Positions 7,049 to 12,457 of a stretch of 16,476 bases of DNA are shown one piece after another. Source of the stretch: Bifidobacteriaceae bacterium (GTDB taxonomy: Bacteria > Actinomycetota > Actinomycetes > Actinomycetales > WQXJ01); contig JAISCU010000344.1 in assembly GCA_031265345.1 (NCBI GenBank), forward strand, positions 1 through 16,476. Reading direction: 5' to 3'. How positions within the stretch are numbered: the first letter of the stretch is position 1; each line of letters opens with the position of its first letter. The notes beneath the pieces are model-generated. The model had not been told where the DNA came from, ran no database searches, and saw only the letters and a list, made by a program, of their open reading frames with translations. A program made the position numbers and the translations under genes.

Positions 7049-7150
7049 CGGCATCGGCCCCCGCGGCTATGCAGACGGACCCCGTCCCCCGAAGATTTCG
7101 TGGGCGATGCCGCCAACCCCGCCGACGCGCTCCCCCGCCCCAAGCACCCC
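7049..7150. repeat. Diverged repeat 1 elements after small ORF copy 1
   Basis: Directly after the stop lies ACGGCATCGGCCCCCGCGGC, matching the trailer of the other two small-ORF copies. A GGGCGATGCCGCC match follows at 7103-7115 in the opposite orientation. No gene in 7045-7206. Confidence 0.45.
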
Positions 7151-7206
7151 GGCTCGAGCATCGACATGGCGCCCGACAGGGGCCTGCAAGCTCCGCGCGC
7201 AGCCCG

Positions 7207-7899
7207 TCATACCGCTTGGCAGGCCGGGCAGACCCCAAGGGCCAGCGACTCCTCATTGAGCGATCTTCCACAAACACAGCACCGGTCACCGCGGAATTCG
7301 CGGTGCGGCTTGCCGTCTACGGGCGGCGATGGCATAGAGCCCGGGAACGCCTCGCGCATCGCCTCGGCAGTGAGAGGGTGGTGCCGACCGAGGATCGAGT
7401 GGAGCGCGTTCGGCGTGGTGCCGCTTCCTGTTCGGCTCCGCGACCACGCCGTCACCACATCCTTGTATAGAGGGGGCGTCAGCACCCGAGACAGGAACAG
7501 GTCGGGATGCACCGCTGACGCTCCCGTCCGTCTCAGGTCGTCCGGGCCGAAATGCCGCACGTTTGCCGTGACTACAACGCGAATGCCGGCCAACCCAGCT
7601 GAGGCCAGCACATGGCGATCTTTCGGGTCGGTCCCTTCGAGGTCGTTCTCCGCCTCAGGTGGCGGTGCCTCGATCAGCACCCGCTCGCCCCAGTCGAAGC
7701 GCTCCCGTAGTTGGCGGACCTTCACCCGGCCTGGGCCGATGTGGCCGTCCGCCTCCGCCTCGATCCGCAAGCTCCAACGCGGGCGGAAGGCCGACCCTCG
7801 GGCGGTGCCGGCCATCACCAGCAGACTCCGAGTCATCGCCCGGACCAGGGTGTCGGCATCCAAGAGGACGCGCGGCGGCTCAGGAGTCGTCACCATCAT
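7207..7899 (-). CDS. PIN-domain toxin with C-terminal zinc ribbon
   Basis: 230 residues. The N-terminal part is a PIN domain of the COG1569/PIN_3 kind: D14 in VLLDADTLVR, then GTDPKDRHVLASA with acidic residues, VVVTANVRHFGPDDL and HPDLFLSRVL. The last 27 residues carry two Cys pairs, C207xxC210 and C224xxC227, a zinc-ribbon-like tail. PIN toxins are usually 130-190 residues, so the tail is an addition. Start ATG 7899 lies inside the end of the upstream excisionase-like gene (20-nt overlap), so both are one toxin-antitoxin operon. By family it should cleave RNA; the ribbon may bind RNA or the antitoxin (inference). Confidence 0.75.
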   Translation of the reverse strand: MMVTTPEPPRVLLDADTLVRAMTRSLLVMAGTARGSAFRPRWSLRIEAEADGHIGPGRVKVRQLRERFDWGERVLIEAPPPEAENDLEGTDPKDRHVLASAGLAGIRVVVTANVRHFGPDDLRRTGASAVHPDLFLSRVLTPPLYKDVVTAWSRSRTGSGTTPNALHSILGRHHPLTAEAMREAFPGSMPSPPVDGKPHREFRGDRCCVCGRSLNEESLALGVCPACQAV

Positions 7900-8239
7900 C
7901 AGCCAGGAACGCCACAGTATCCAGCCACATTTGATGGCGATAACGGTCGAGTTCGGACTCGGCGATTCGCCAGTGGCTGCCCCGCTTGGTCGCCTTGATG
8001 GTCCCGTCCTCGATCCGGCGCCGGATCGTCATGCGCGACACACCCGCTGTCTCAGCGGCTTCCTGGGGCGACAGCATCCGTTCGTCCACCGTCAACGTCA
8101 CAGACTTGCCATCCCCTGCCGCCCTGCGCACCAGGGCGTAAACGGCCCTGCCCCAGTCTGACTCCCAGGACGCGTTCAACGCCACGGACGCGGCGGGGAC
8201 CACCAACTGCTGCCCTGCCTCGCTCTCAACCATCGCCAT
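7880..8239 (-). CDS. Excisionase/MerR-like helix-turn-helix antitoxin
   Basis: 119 residues from ATG 8239. The C-terminal half has the excisionase-family DNA-binding motif: MLSPQEAAETAGVSRMTIRR, then RIEDGTIKATKRGSHWRIAESEL. The N-terminal half contains VPAASVALNASWESDW and is probably a partner-binding segment. This type of protein is a known upstream partner of PIN toxins; it binds the operator and the toxin. ATG 8233 is also possible and has GGGA at better spacing; an upstream TTG at 8257 is less likely. A 17-nt inverted repeat (8249-8265) lies just before the start, suited to autoregulation. Confidence 0.75.
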   Translation of the reverse strand: MAMVESEAGQQLVVPAASVALNASWESDWGRAVYALVRRAAGDGKSVTLTVDERMLSPQEAAETAGVSRMTIRRRIEDGTIKATKRGSHWRIAESELDRYRHQMWLDTVAFLADDGDDS

Positions 8240-8248
8240 TCCCACATT

Positions 8249-8265
8249 CTGCCACAAATGGGCAG
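8249..8265 (-). promoter_or_regulatory. Putative operator/promoter of the PIN/excisionase-like operon
   Basis: Inverted repeat with arms CTGCC and GGCAG around 7 nt. It lies 10 nt before ATG 8239 and downstream of a -35-like TTGACT (8274-8279, minus strand). Binding here would block the promoter. The -10 is unclear. Confidence 0.4.
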
Positions 8266-8304
8266 ATACTGCGAGTCAACTGCACACGGCCGCCCATCCG
8301 CGCC

Positions 8305-8427
8305 ATGCAGGATCTACGCCGCGGCGGCGCGACCTCGCCGCACCGTTCCCGCGCCGACAAACTAACCAGCGCCGAGGCCAGGCGCGAAGCCGTCCAAGAC
8401 TCGGCCGACAAAGGCCGCGAAAGCTGA
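8305..8427 (+). pseudogene. Truncated small basic protein, copy 3
   Basis: 40 codons from an internal ATG encode MQDLRRGGATSPHRSRADKL followed by an intact C-terminus, matching residues 23-62 of the copies at 6856 and 8900. The N-terminal 22 codons and the ribosome binding site are gone; the sequence before 8300 is unrelated. About 88% identical at DNA level to copy 2 by eye. Probably not translated. Confidence 0.65.
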
Positions 8428-8430
8428 GAA

Positions 8431-8444
8431 GCGGCATCGTCCCC
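8431..8444 (-). repeat. Dispersed repeat 1, partial core
   Basis: GGGGACGATGCCGC on the minus strand, directly after the stop of small ORF copy 3 and just before the stop of the convergent antitoxin gene. Confidence 0.5.
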
Positions 8445-8450
8445 CGCGGC

Positions 8451-8759
8451 TCAGGCGGCGTCCAAGGCGCGGTCGACCGCGTCACGAAGCAGTTGGCTCC
8501 GGGACATCCCGGCCCGCTTGGCCAGGGAGTCGAACCGCTCCAGGCAGTCGTTGTCAATCCTGAACTGGATCACCTTCGCCCGCTCCCGCCCGATCTCCAG
8601 CGGTCTGCCGACCGGCCGCAGAATGGCTCCCAGGAATCCCGCTTCGGCATTCGCCACCAACCGGGCAATGTCGTCATTCGTGATCGGCTCGCCGCGGGCG
8701 TGAGACCACCAGACATCGCTGTCCACTTGAGACACGGGCCGAGCCAACCGTCGGATCAT
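8451..8759 (-). CDS. Orphan ribbon-helix-helix antitoxin, paralogue of 9333-9641
   Basis: 102 residues, the same length as the paralogue. It shares PITNDDIARLVA, GRPLEIGRERAK and the terminal ribbon-helix-helix segment VIQFRIDNDCLERF...RAGMSRSQLLRDAVD. The first ~30 residues differ between the copies. The toxin gene that precedes the paralogue is absent here; instead, upstream lie a duplicated GCATTTGGATGGT motif and a hairpin. No good ribosome binding site before ATG 8759, so expression is uncertain. It may be a relic, or an anti-addiction antitoxin able to neutralise the neighbour's toxin (inference). Ribbon-helix-helix fold confident from the sequence pattern. Confidence 0.65.
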   Translation of the reverse strand: MIRRLARPVSQVDSDVWWSHARGEPITNDDIARLVANAEAGFLGAILRPVGRPLEIGRERAKVIQFRIDNDCLERFDSLAKRAGMSRSQLLRDAVDRALDAA

Positions 8760-8770
8760 GGGCGGGCCAT

Positions 8771-8832
8771 GCATTTGGATGGTCTCGATCCGCGCGACCA
8801 AGCATTTGGATGGTTTCGGCGGCGAGACCATC
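8771..8832 (+). repeat. Dispersed repeat 2: direct repeat plus GATGGTCTCG hairpin
   Basis: GCATTTGGATGGT(C/T)TCG occurs at 8771-8787 and 8802-8818 (period 31). The second copy pairs with CGAGACCATC (8823-8832) in a 10-bp hairpin with a 4-nt loop and one G-T pair. The same palindrome occurs at 13940-13976. Confidence 0.65.
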
Positions 8833-8899
8833 GGTTCGCGCTCAACCGGTAACCTACCGGGGATCGAGACGCGCCACGGACAAAGACAAGGAGAGGCGC

Positions 8900-9088
8900 A
8901 TGGCGAAGAAGAAGCCGAGGCCGCCCAAGCCCTGGGCCATCGCCAACCCCGAACTCGCCCGCGCCATGCAGGAACTGCGCCGCAGCGGCGCGACCTCGCC
9001 GCACCGTTCCCGCGCCGACAAGCTGACCCGTGCCGAGGCGAGGCGCGAGGCCGTTCAAGACTCGGCCAACGAGGGCCGCGAAACCTGA
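8900..9088 (+). CDS. Small basic conserved protein, copy 2 (unknown function)
   Basis: 62 residues from ATG 8900, preceded by AAGGAGAGGCGC, a strong ribosome binding site. It differs from copy 1 at only about 7 positions (for example MAKKK for MSKKN, and SGATS for SSATS), so both are kept by selection or are recent duplicates. Same layout: ORF, then a GGCATCG trailer, then a convergent ribbon-helix-helix antitoxin gene. Function unknown; see copy 1 for composition. Confidence 0.7.
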   Translation: MAKKKPRPPKPWAIANPELARAMQELRRSGATSPHRSRADKLTRAEARREAVQDSANEGRET

Positions 9089-9154
9089 CAAGCGGCATCG
9101 ACGCCCAAGAGCCTTCCCCGCGTACGTCAACTCCGTGCCGCCCCAGCACCCGGC

Positions 9155-9171
9155 GGACGATGCCGCCGTCC
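9155..9171 (+). repeat. Dispersed repeat 1, exact core
   Basis: GGACGATGCCGCCGTCC, exact. Similarity to the 10869 element continues, weakly, to about 9215 (CCGCCGATC, CCCGGCACC). It lies in the gene-free 9089-9332 between small ORF copy 2 and the antitoxin gene end. Confidence 0.7.
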
Positions 9172-9332
9172 CGCCGACGCGCTCCCCTCAGGCCGCCGAT
9201 CCCCCGGCACCCCATCGGCCTAAGCAGCCACTCAGATCGGCTCGAGCGCGCCGCCAAACACCGGCGAAGGACGAGTCAGTTCGATCTGGACGCCGAAGAG
9301 GCAGCCATCTTCGCCCACGCCCCGAAAAACAC

Positions 9333-9641
9333 TCAAACGGCGTCCAATTCCAAGTCGACGGCATGGCGCAGCAACTGGCTGCGGGACATTCCGGCCCGTT
9401 TCGCCAGGGAGTCGAACCGCTCCAGGCGGTCATTGTCGATCCTGAACTGAACCACTTTCGCCCGCTCCCGCCCGATCTCCAGGGGTCTGCCGACCGACCG
9501 CGGCGTGGCTCCCGGGAATCCCGCTTCGGCATCCGCCACCAACCGGGCAATGTCGTCATTCGTGATCGGCACGCCATCGACCGTGCCCCACACCCCGTCA
9601 GGGCCCGGTTCGGCCCGCGTCACCAAGTCCGTCCGTTTCAT
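9333..9641 (-). CDS. Ribbon-helix-helix antitoxin
   Basis: 102 residues from ATG 9641, chosen over the longer frame because AGAGGAGGAAGCA precedes it. Seen: PITNDDIARLVADAEAGF, GRPLEIGRERAK, then the ribbon-helix-helix DNA-binding segment VVQFRIDNDRLERFDSLAKR and AGMSRSQLLRHAVD. Role by family: binds the operator as a dimer and neutralises the toxin encoded just upstream. The toxin stop and this start overlap as ATGA (9638-9641), so translation is coupled with the toxin first, the reverse of the usual order. Strongly similar to the orphan at 8451-8759. Confidence 0.8.
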   Translation of the reverse strand: MKRTDLVTRAEPGPDGVWGTVDGVPITNDDIARLVADAEAGFPGATPRSVGRPLEIGRERAKVVQFRIDNDRLERFDSLAKRAGMSRSQLLRHAVDLELDAV

Positions 9642-9907
9642 TGCTTCCTCCTCTGAGCATGCTCGACCAGCCTCCAACTCGATTTCCTCGCCTTCATGCA
9701 GTGGTGAATCAGAACGCGCCGGTCATCGAAGACAAGGGCGACCGTCTCCAGTTCTGCGCCCGATTGATCCCAACCGATCCGCAGGTAGCGACGAGGCTCG
9801 CGCCCATCCAACCAGCATTCATTCGCCTGCCCGCTGTCCCACGCCGCCACAATTTGTGCGTCAGTGAAACCGCGCTTACGTGCGGACGGGTAATTTGCGA
9901 CTTCCAC
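9638..9907 (-). CDS. Small toxin-like protein upstream of ribbon-helix-helix antitoxin
   Basis: 89 residues from GTG 9907. Seen: MEVANYPSARKRGFTDAQIV, then short beta-strand-like stretches REPRRYLRIGWDQSGAELE, TVALVFDDRRVLIHHCMKAR and a basic C-terminus. The layout (SARK..G..D N-terminus, RxLxIG strand, LE.V strand, IHAM-like motif) matches small actinobacterial toxins of a BrnT/RelE-like size paired with ribbon-helix-helix antitoxins. I infer an RNase or translation inhibitor; the catalytic residues are not established. It precedes its antitoxin, as in higBA or brnTA order. A clear -10 box lies 8 nt before the GTG, so the message is nearly leaderless. Confidence 0.6.
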   Translation of the reverse strand: MEVANYPSARKRGFTDAQIVAAWDSGQANECWLDGREPRRYLRIGWDQSGAELETVALVFDDRRVLIHHCMKARKSSWRLVEHAQRRKQ

Positions 9908-9915
9908 AGCTCAGT

Positions 9916-9921
9916 ATTGTA
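9916..9921 (-). promoter_or_regulatory. -10 box of the 9333-9907 toxin-antitoxin operon
   Basis: TACAAT on the minus strand in an AT-rich spot of an otherwise GC-rich window, 8 nt before GTG 9907. No strong -35 seen. Confidence 0.55.
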
Positions 9922-10012
9922 CTACATAATTGCAGCCGCCAGGCGCTTTGCCCGGTCGGGACCACGCCCACAGCCACGCCAACAGAAGGCAGCTTCCCGC
10001 CGCGCCCGCCGG

Positions 10013-10067
10013 GGACGATGCCGCCGTCCCGCAGGCGCCCGCACCTCCGGTCGCCGACCACCCGGCT
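10013..10067 (+). repeat. Dispersed repeat 1, extended copy
   Basis: Exact 17-nt core followed by similarity to 10869-10923, about 49 of 55 positions by eye. It ends 15 nt before the stop codon of the minus-strand vapC gene, so it lies in that operon's 3' region. Confidence 0.75.
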
Positions 10068-10082
10068 CGCGTCCCGACGGCC

Positions 10083-10517
10083 CTACTTCGCCAGCGCCAA
10101 CGCCTGGGCTGGTGTCAGCCTGGCCAGGCCGGGCACATGGTCGAAAGCGGAGTCGGTGCTGACGATCCGGTCGATCCCGTGGACGAGGGCCGTGGCCGCG
10201 TGCACGGCGTCTCGCCCCCGCACCGTGTCCGTGTCCCGGACCAGGCCCATGGCCCGGCCGAGCACCACCTCGTCAAAGGCCAGCAACGTCACCAAGGCTT
10301 GGAGCTCGGAGCACTGGCTCACCGACCTCGCCCTGTCCCCCGTCACGCGCAGCCGGTGGTGCAGAGCCTCTTGGACCATCTGAGTCGAGGCGAACCCTCC
10401 GATGCCGCCGTCCGCGACCGCCTCGACCACCGCGGTGCAGTCGTCGCGCCACGGGCTCGGGGCGCCGAGGGCGTAGAGCACGACGCTCGTGTCGATCAAC
10501 AGCCGGGGAGCCGTCAC
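10083..10517 (-). CDS. vapC: VapC-family PIN-domain toxin
   Basis: 144 residues from GTG 10517. Complete PIN pattern: D9 in LLIDTSVVLYAL, E50 in TQMVQEALHH, D103 in GRDAVHAATA and D122 in VSTDSAFD, with terminal LTPAQALA. These are the metal-binding acids of PIN ribonucleases. Normal VapC length. Its GTG start overlaps the antitoxin stop (GTGA, 10514-10517), so translation is coupled. Intact and probably functional. Confidence 0.88.
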   Translation of the reverse strand: MTAPRLLIDTSVVLYALGAPSPWRDDCTAVVEAVADGGIGGFASTQMVQEALHHRLRVTGDRARSVSQCSELQALVTLLAFDEVVLGRAMGLVRDTDTVRGRDAVHAATALVHGIDRIVSTDSAFDHVPGLARLTPAQALALAK

Positions 10518-10780
10518 TCGAGGCCTGCCAGGTGATCGCGCTCGAAGCCCGCTTTGACGTCTTCCCAGTCGCCCATGGGCTGCTGCTCCTGCTCCCGCGC
10601 GCTTGTGATCATGCGTTCGAAGGCCGCCCGCCGAGCGGTTCGCCGGGAGGCCAGCCGCTGGTCCACGGTCTCGCGGACGGTCGCGCCGACGGATTGCCGC
10701 TCCGACCGCGCGAGTTCCTCCAGCGCCGCGTACTGCGCCGGATCGAACAGGACCTGGACCCTTCGCTCAAGTGTGGCCAC
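10514..10780 (-). CDS. vapB: VapB-type antitoxin (ribbon-helix-helix-like)
   Basis: 88 residues from GTG 10780. Seen: N-terminal ribbon-helix-helix-like segment ERRVQVLFDPAQYAALEELA with RQSVGATVRETVDQRL, then a charged C-terminus (EQQPMGDWEDVKAGFERDH) typical of the toxin-binding tail. It directly precedes vapC with a 4-nt overlap. No Shine-Dalgarno sequence; a TAAGCT -10-like box ends 6 nt before the start, fitting a leaderless message. An inverted repeat upstream (10792-10815) is a likely self-binding operator. Confidence 0.82.
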   Translation of the reverse strand: MATLERRVQVLFDPAQYAALEELARSERQSVGATVRETVDQRLASRRTARRAAFERMITSAREQEQQPMGDWEDVKAGFERDHLAGLE

Positions 10781-10786
10781 GGGGTC

Positions 10787-10815
10787 AGCTTAGCATGCTC
10801 ATGCCTGCACATGCT
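10787..10815 (-). promoter_or_regulatory. Promoter and putative operator of vapBC
   Basis: TAAGCT (10787-10792, minus strand) is 6 nt before GTG 10780. Arms AGCATG (10792-10797) and CATGCT (10810-10815) form an inverted repeat overlapping the box edge, and further CATG(C) motifs lie around it. This suits repression by the VapBC complex. Confidence 0.45.
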
Positions 10816-10868
10816 CCGATCATGCCATCGACGGCCTGCGCAGTCGTGCGCCTCCCCCTGGCTCCCAT

Positions 10869-10923
10869 GCACGATGCCGCCGTCCCGCGGGCGCGCGCCC
10901 CTCCGGTCGCCGATCACCCGGCC
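10869..10923 (+). repeat. Dispersed repeat 1, extended copy
   Basis: One mismatch in the 17-nt core, then similarity to 10013-10067. It contains the perfect palindrome GGGCGCGCGCCC. It lies just downstream of the minus-strand zeta toxin gene. Confidence 0.75.
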
Positions 10924-10951
10924 CCGGCACCTGATCGACCGAAGCGGCCGG

Positions 10952-11551
10952 TCAGGCCGACGCCAGCGGTCCGCCCGCCTCACCGCGGACCAGACGAGCC
11001 TCCAACAGGCGGGGTCCCCCGGCCTCGACGCCCCGGTACTCCACGACCGCAGGGCACCGCTCCGCCAACGCCCGCGCCGCCAGCGCCGACTCCTGATGCA
11101 CCAACGCCGCCAACTCCATCGGCGCGAACCGCTCGCCCCTCGACTCCAGTTCCCGAACAGCCGCCGGCTTGATCCAAGATTCGTAAGACCCGTCGGCCAA
11201 CGCCGCGCGCAACAAACCCACCTTGAACTCGTCCGAGCCGTCCACCACGAACCCGCCCACATCCAACTCGTCGAGCAGCACCGTCCCCTTACCCGCCCCG
11301 GCCGGACCAGCCGACACCACCGCCAGGAAGTCACTCCGCGCCTGTGGGAAAGCGCCCAACAGCCCCGACATGAGATCGCGCTGCATACGGTCCCTGCCTT
11401 CGGTGGCTACCGGCCTGTCGCCGAAGCTCCGGTCAAACCAAGCGGGATTGTTGACAGTCGCACTTGCGGACCCAAGCGACAGCGGGCCACCGGGAACCGA
11501 CAAAGAACGAATCAACTCGATATGCGCGTCGAAGGGGTCCCTCGCCATCAC
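10952..11551 (-). CDS. Zeta-toxin-like kinase, probably internally deleted
   Basis: 199 residues (GTG 11551, or ATG 11548). Seen: Walker A GPAGAGKGT (82-90), DGSDEFKVGLLRAAL (104-118), SYESWIKP, and ELAALVHQES (146-155) followed by ALAARALAERC. Full zeta toxins continue with an EGT(L) motif and catalytic/ATP-binding Arg residues; here the chain jumps after AERC to VVEYRGVEAGGPRLLEARLV, which looks like a far C-terminal segment. This shortness suggests an in-frame internal deletion and loss of UDP-N-acetylglucosamine kinase activity, the known zeta function. The antitoxin gene ends immediately before it (TAG then GTG). The frame is otherwise open, so a short protein could still be made. Confidence 0.65.
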   Translation of the reverse strand: MMARDPFDAHIELIRSLSVPGGPLSLGSASATVNNPAWFDRSFGDRPVATEGRDRMQRDLMSGLLGAFPQARSDFLAVVSAGPAGAGKGTVLLDELDVGGFVVDGSDEFKVGLLRAALADGSYESWIKPAAVRELESRGERFAPMELAALVHQESALAARALAERCPAVVEYRGVEAGGPRLLEARLVRGEAGGPLASA

Positions 11552-11995
11552 CTACGCCCGTGCGGCCTTCCCAGCCTCCAGAATCGCGCCGTACTCCTCA
11601 GGCCCGATCAGCCCGCAGAAACCCGCTTCTTGGACCTCCGCGAACGTGCCGGGCGGGTCGATGGGGAGCCAGTCATAGCCGTCAGTGTCCGGTCGCGGCA
11701 CGTACGGGTAGCGCACAAGCTCGTCGACCAGTTGCTCGCGGCTGATCTCGCCGGCCGCGTACCGCTCGCAGATCTCCCACGGGGTGGCCCCCGAGAACCC
11801 CTCCAACGGCATCGGCACGTCGTCCTCGGCGACCTCGGACTCCGGCACGCTCACCCAGCGCGACACCTCCGCCGGGCTGTAGCCATCCTCGACCAGCCGA
11901 TGAGTCGCCCGCCGCTGGTCGAGCACGGCCAAGTTCGCGCGATGTTTCAACCGCACGGCTTCCCTCGCCCTGGCGGGCATCTCAGTCATCGCCAT
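11552..11995 (-). CDS. Putative antitoxin of the zeta-like toxin
   Basis: 147 residues from ATG 11995 (ATG 11989 also possible). Seen: an N-terminal helix with ARAREAVRLKHRANLAVLDQ, VEDGYSPAEVSRWVSV resembling a helix-turn-helix, then an acidic region and GATPWEICERYAAGEISREQ, followed by FCGLIGPEEYGAILEA. Proteins with this order lie upstream of actinobacterial zeta toxins. AAGGGGG lies 9 nt before the ATG. The stop is directly followed by the toxin start. Role by association: binds and blocks the kinase, and may repress the operon. The longer frame to 12100 is Gly/Arg-rich and looks non-coding. Confidence 0.65.
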   Translation of the reverse strand: MAMTEMPARAREAVRLKHRANLAVLDQRRATHRLVEDGYSPAEVSRWVSVPESEVAEDDVPMPLEGFSGATPWEICERYAAGEISREQLVDELVRYPYVPRPDTDGYDWLPIDPPGTFAEVQEAGFCGLIGPEEYGAILEAGKAARA

Positions 11996-12164
11996 GGTTC
12001 TCAACCCCCTTCCGCATCCCAGTGTCCCGCGAACCGCCACGCCCCCGCAACCAGCGCCCCAGGCGGCCCGCGCCCCGCCACCACCGAAGCAGCCGCTCAA
12101 CCAAGGCCTCCGTGTGCGTCGGATCAGACTTCATCCAAGACCTGACCCGGCAGTGAACCATCGG

Positions 12165-12272
12165 AAACCGCAGCACCGAGAAATGGCGACGATCAACAAC
12201 CGCGGCCACTGTGCTGTTGTGTGGATCGGACCGGTCGAACGGCGCCAACAAAGCACTGGTGTCAACGGTTAT
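12165..12272 (-). pseudogene. Internally deleted VapC fragment
   Basis: In frame: ITVDTSALLAPFDRSDPHNS (PIN N-terminus with the first Asp) directly followed by VAAVVDRRHFSVLRF (the PIN C-terminal DRRHFS motif). The ~80 residues between, with the Glu and third Asp, are missing. No usable ATG or GTG start lies before it in frame, as an upstream TGA closes the frame. A dead toxin relic. Confidence 0.65.
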
Positions 12273-12349
12273 CGGAGGCCGAACCCATCAGCGAGAAGCT
12301 CATCGACGCGTTCGCTGATCGGGTCCCCGGTGGCGTAGAGGCCAACACT
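12269..12349 (-). pseudogene. C-terminal fragment of the matching antitoxin
   Basis: Encodes VGLYATGDPISERVDELLAD then GFGLR and a TAA that overlaps the VapC fragment by 4 nt, the usual vapB-vapC junction. The N-terminal DNA-binding part is gone. Upstream, the frame runs into GC-rich sequence and a repeat 1 element (12386-12402), which may mark the break. The gap 11996-12164 holds only non-coding sequence. Confidence 0.55.
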
Positions 12350-12385
12350 CGGCGCGGCCAGGACTGCCGGCCCCCTTCCTCCAGT

Positions 12386-12402
12386 GGACGATGCCGCCAT
12401 CC
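12386..12402 (+). repeat. Dispersed repeat 1, core with one mismatch
   Basis: GGACGATGCCGCCATCC, between the decayed vapBC locus and the end of the ROK gene. Confidence 0.6.
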
Positions 12403-12457
12403 CGTCAACCCTCTCCCACCGGCTCCTGACGGCCCGGCCCTGCGCCGTCAACAATCG

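Noticed and set aside
5600..12400. Chromosomal integron (superintegron)
   Set aside because: Content and repeat-separated modules fit, but the repeats lack attC core sites (GTTRRRY/RYYYAAC), genes lie on both strands, and no integron integrase is visible.
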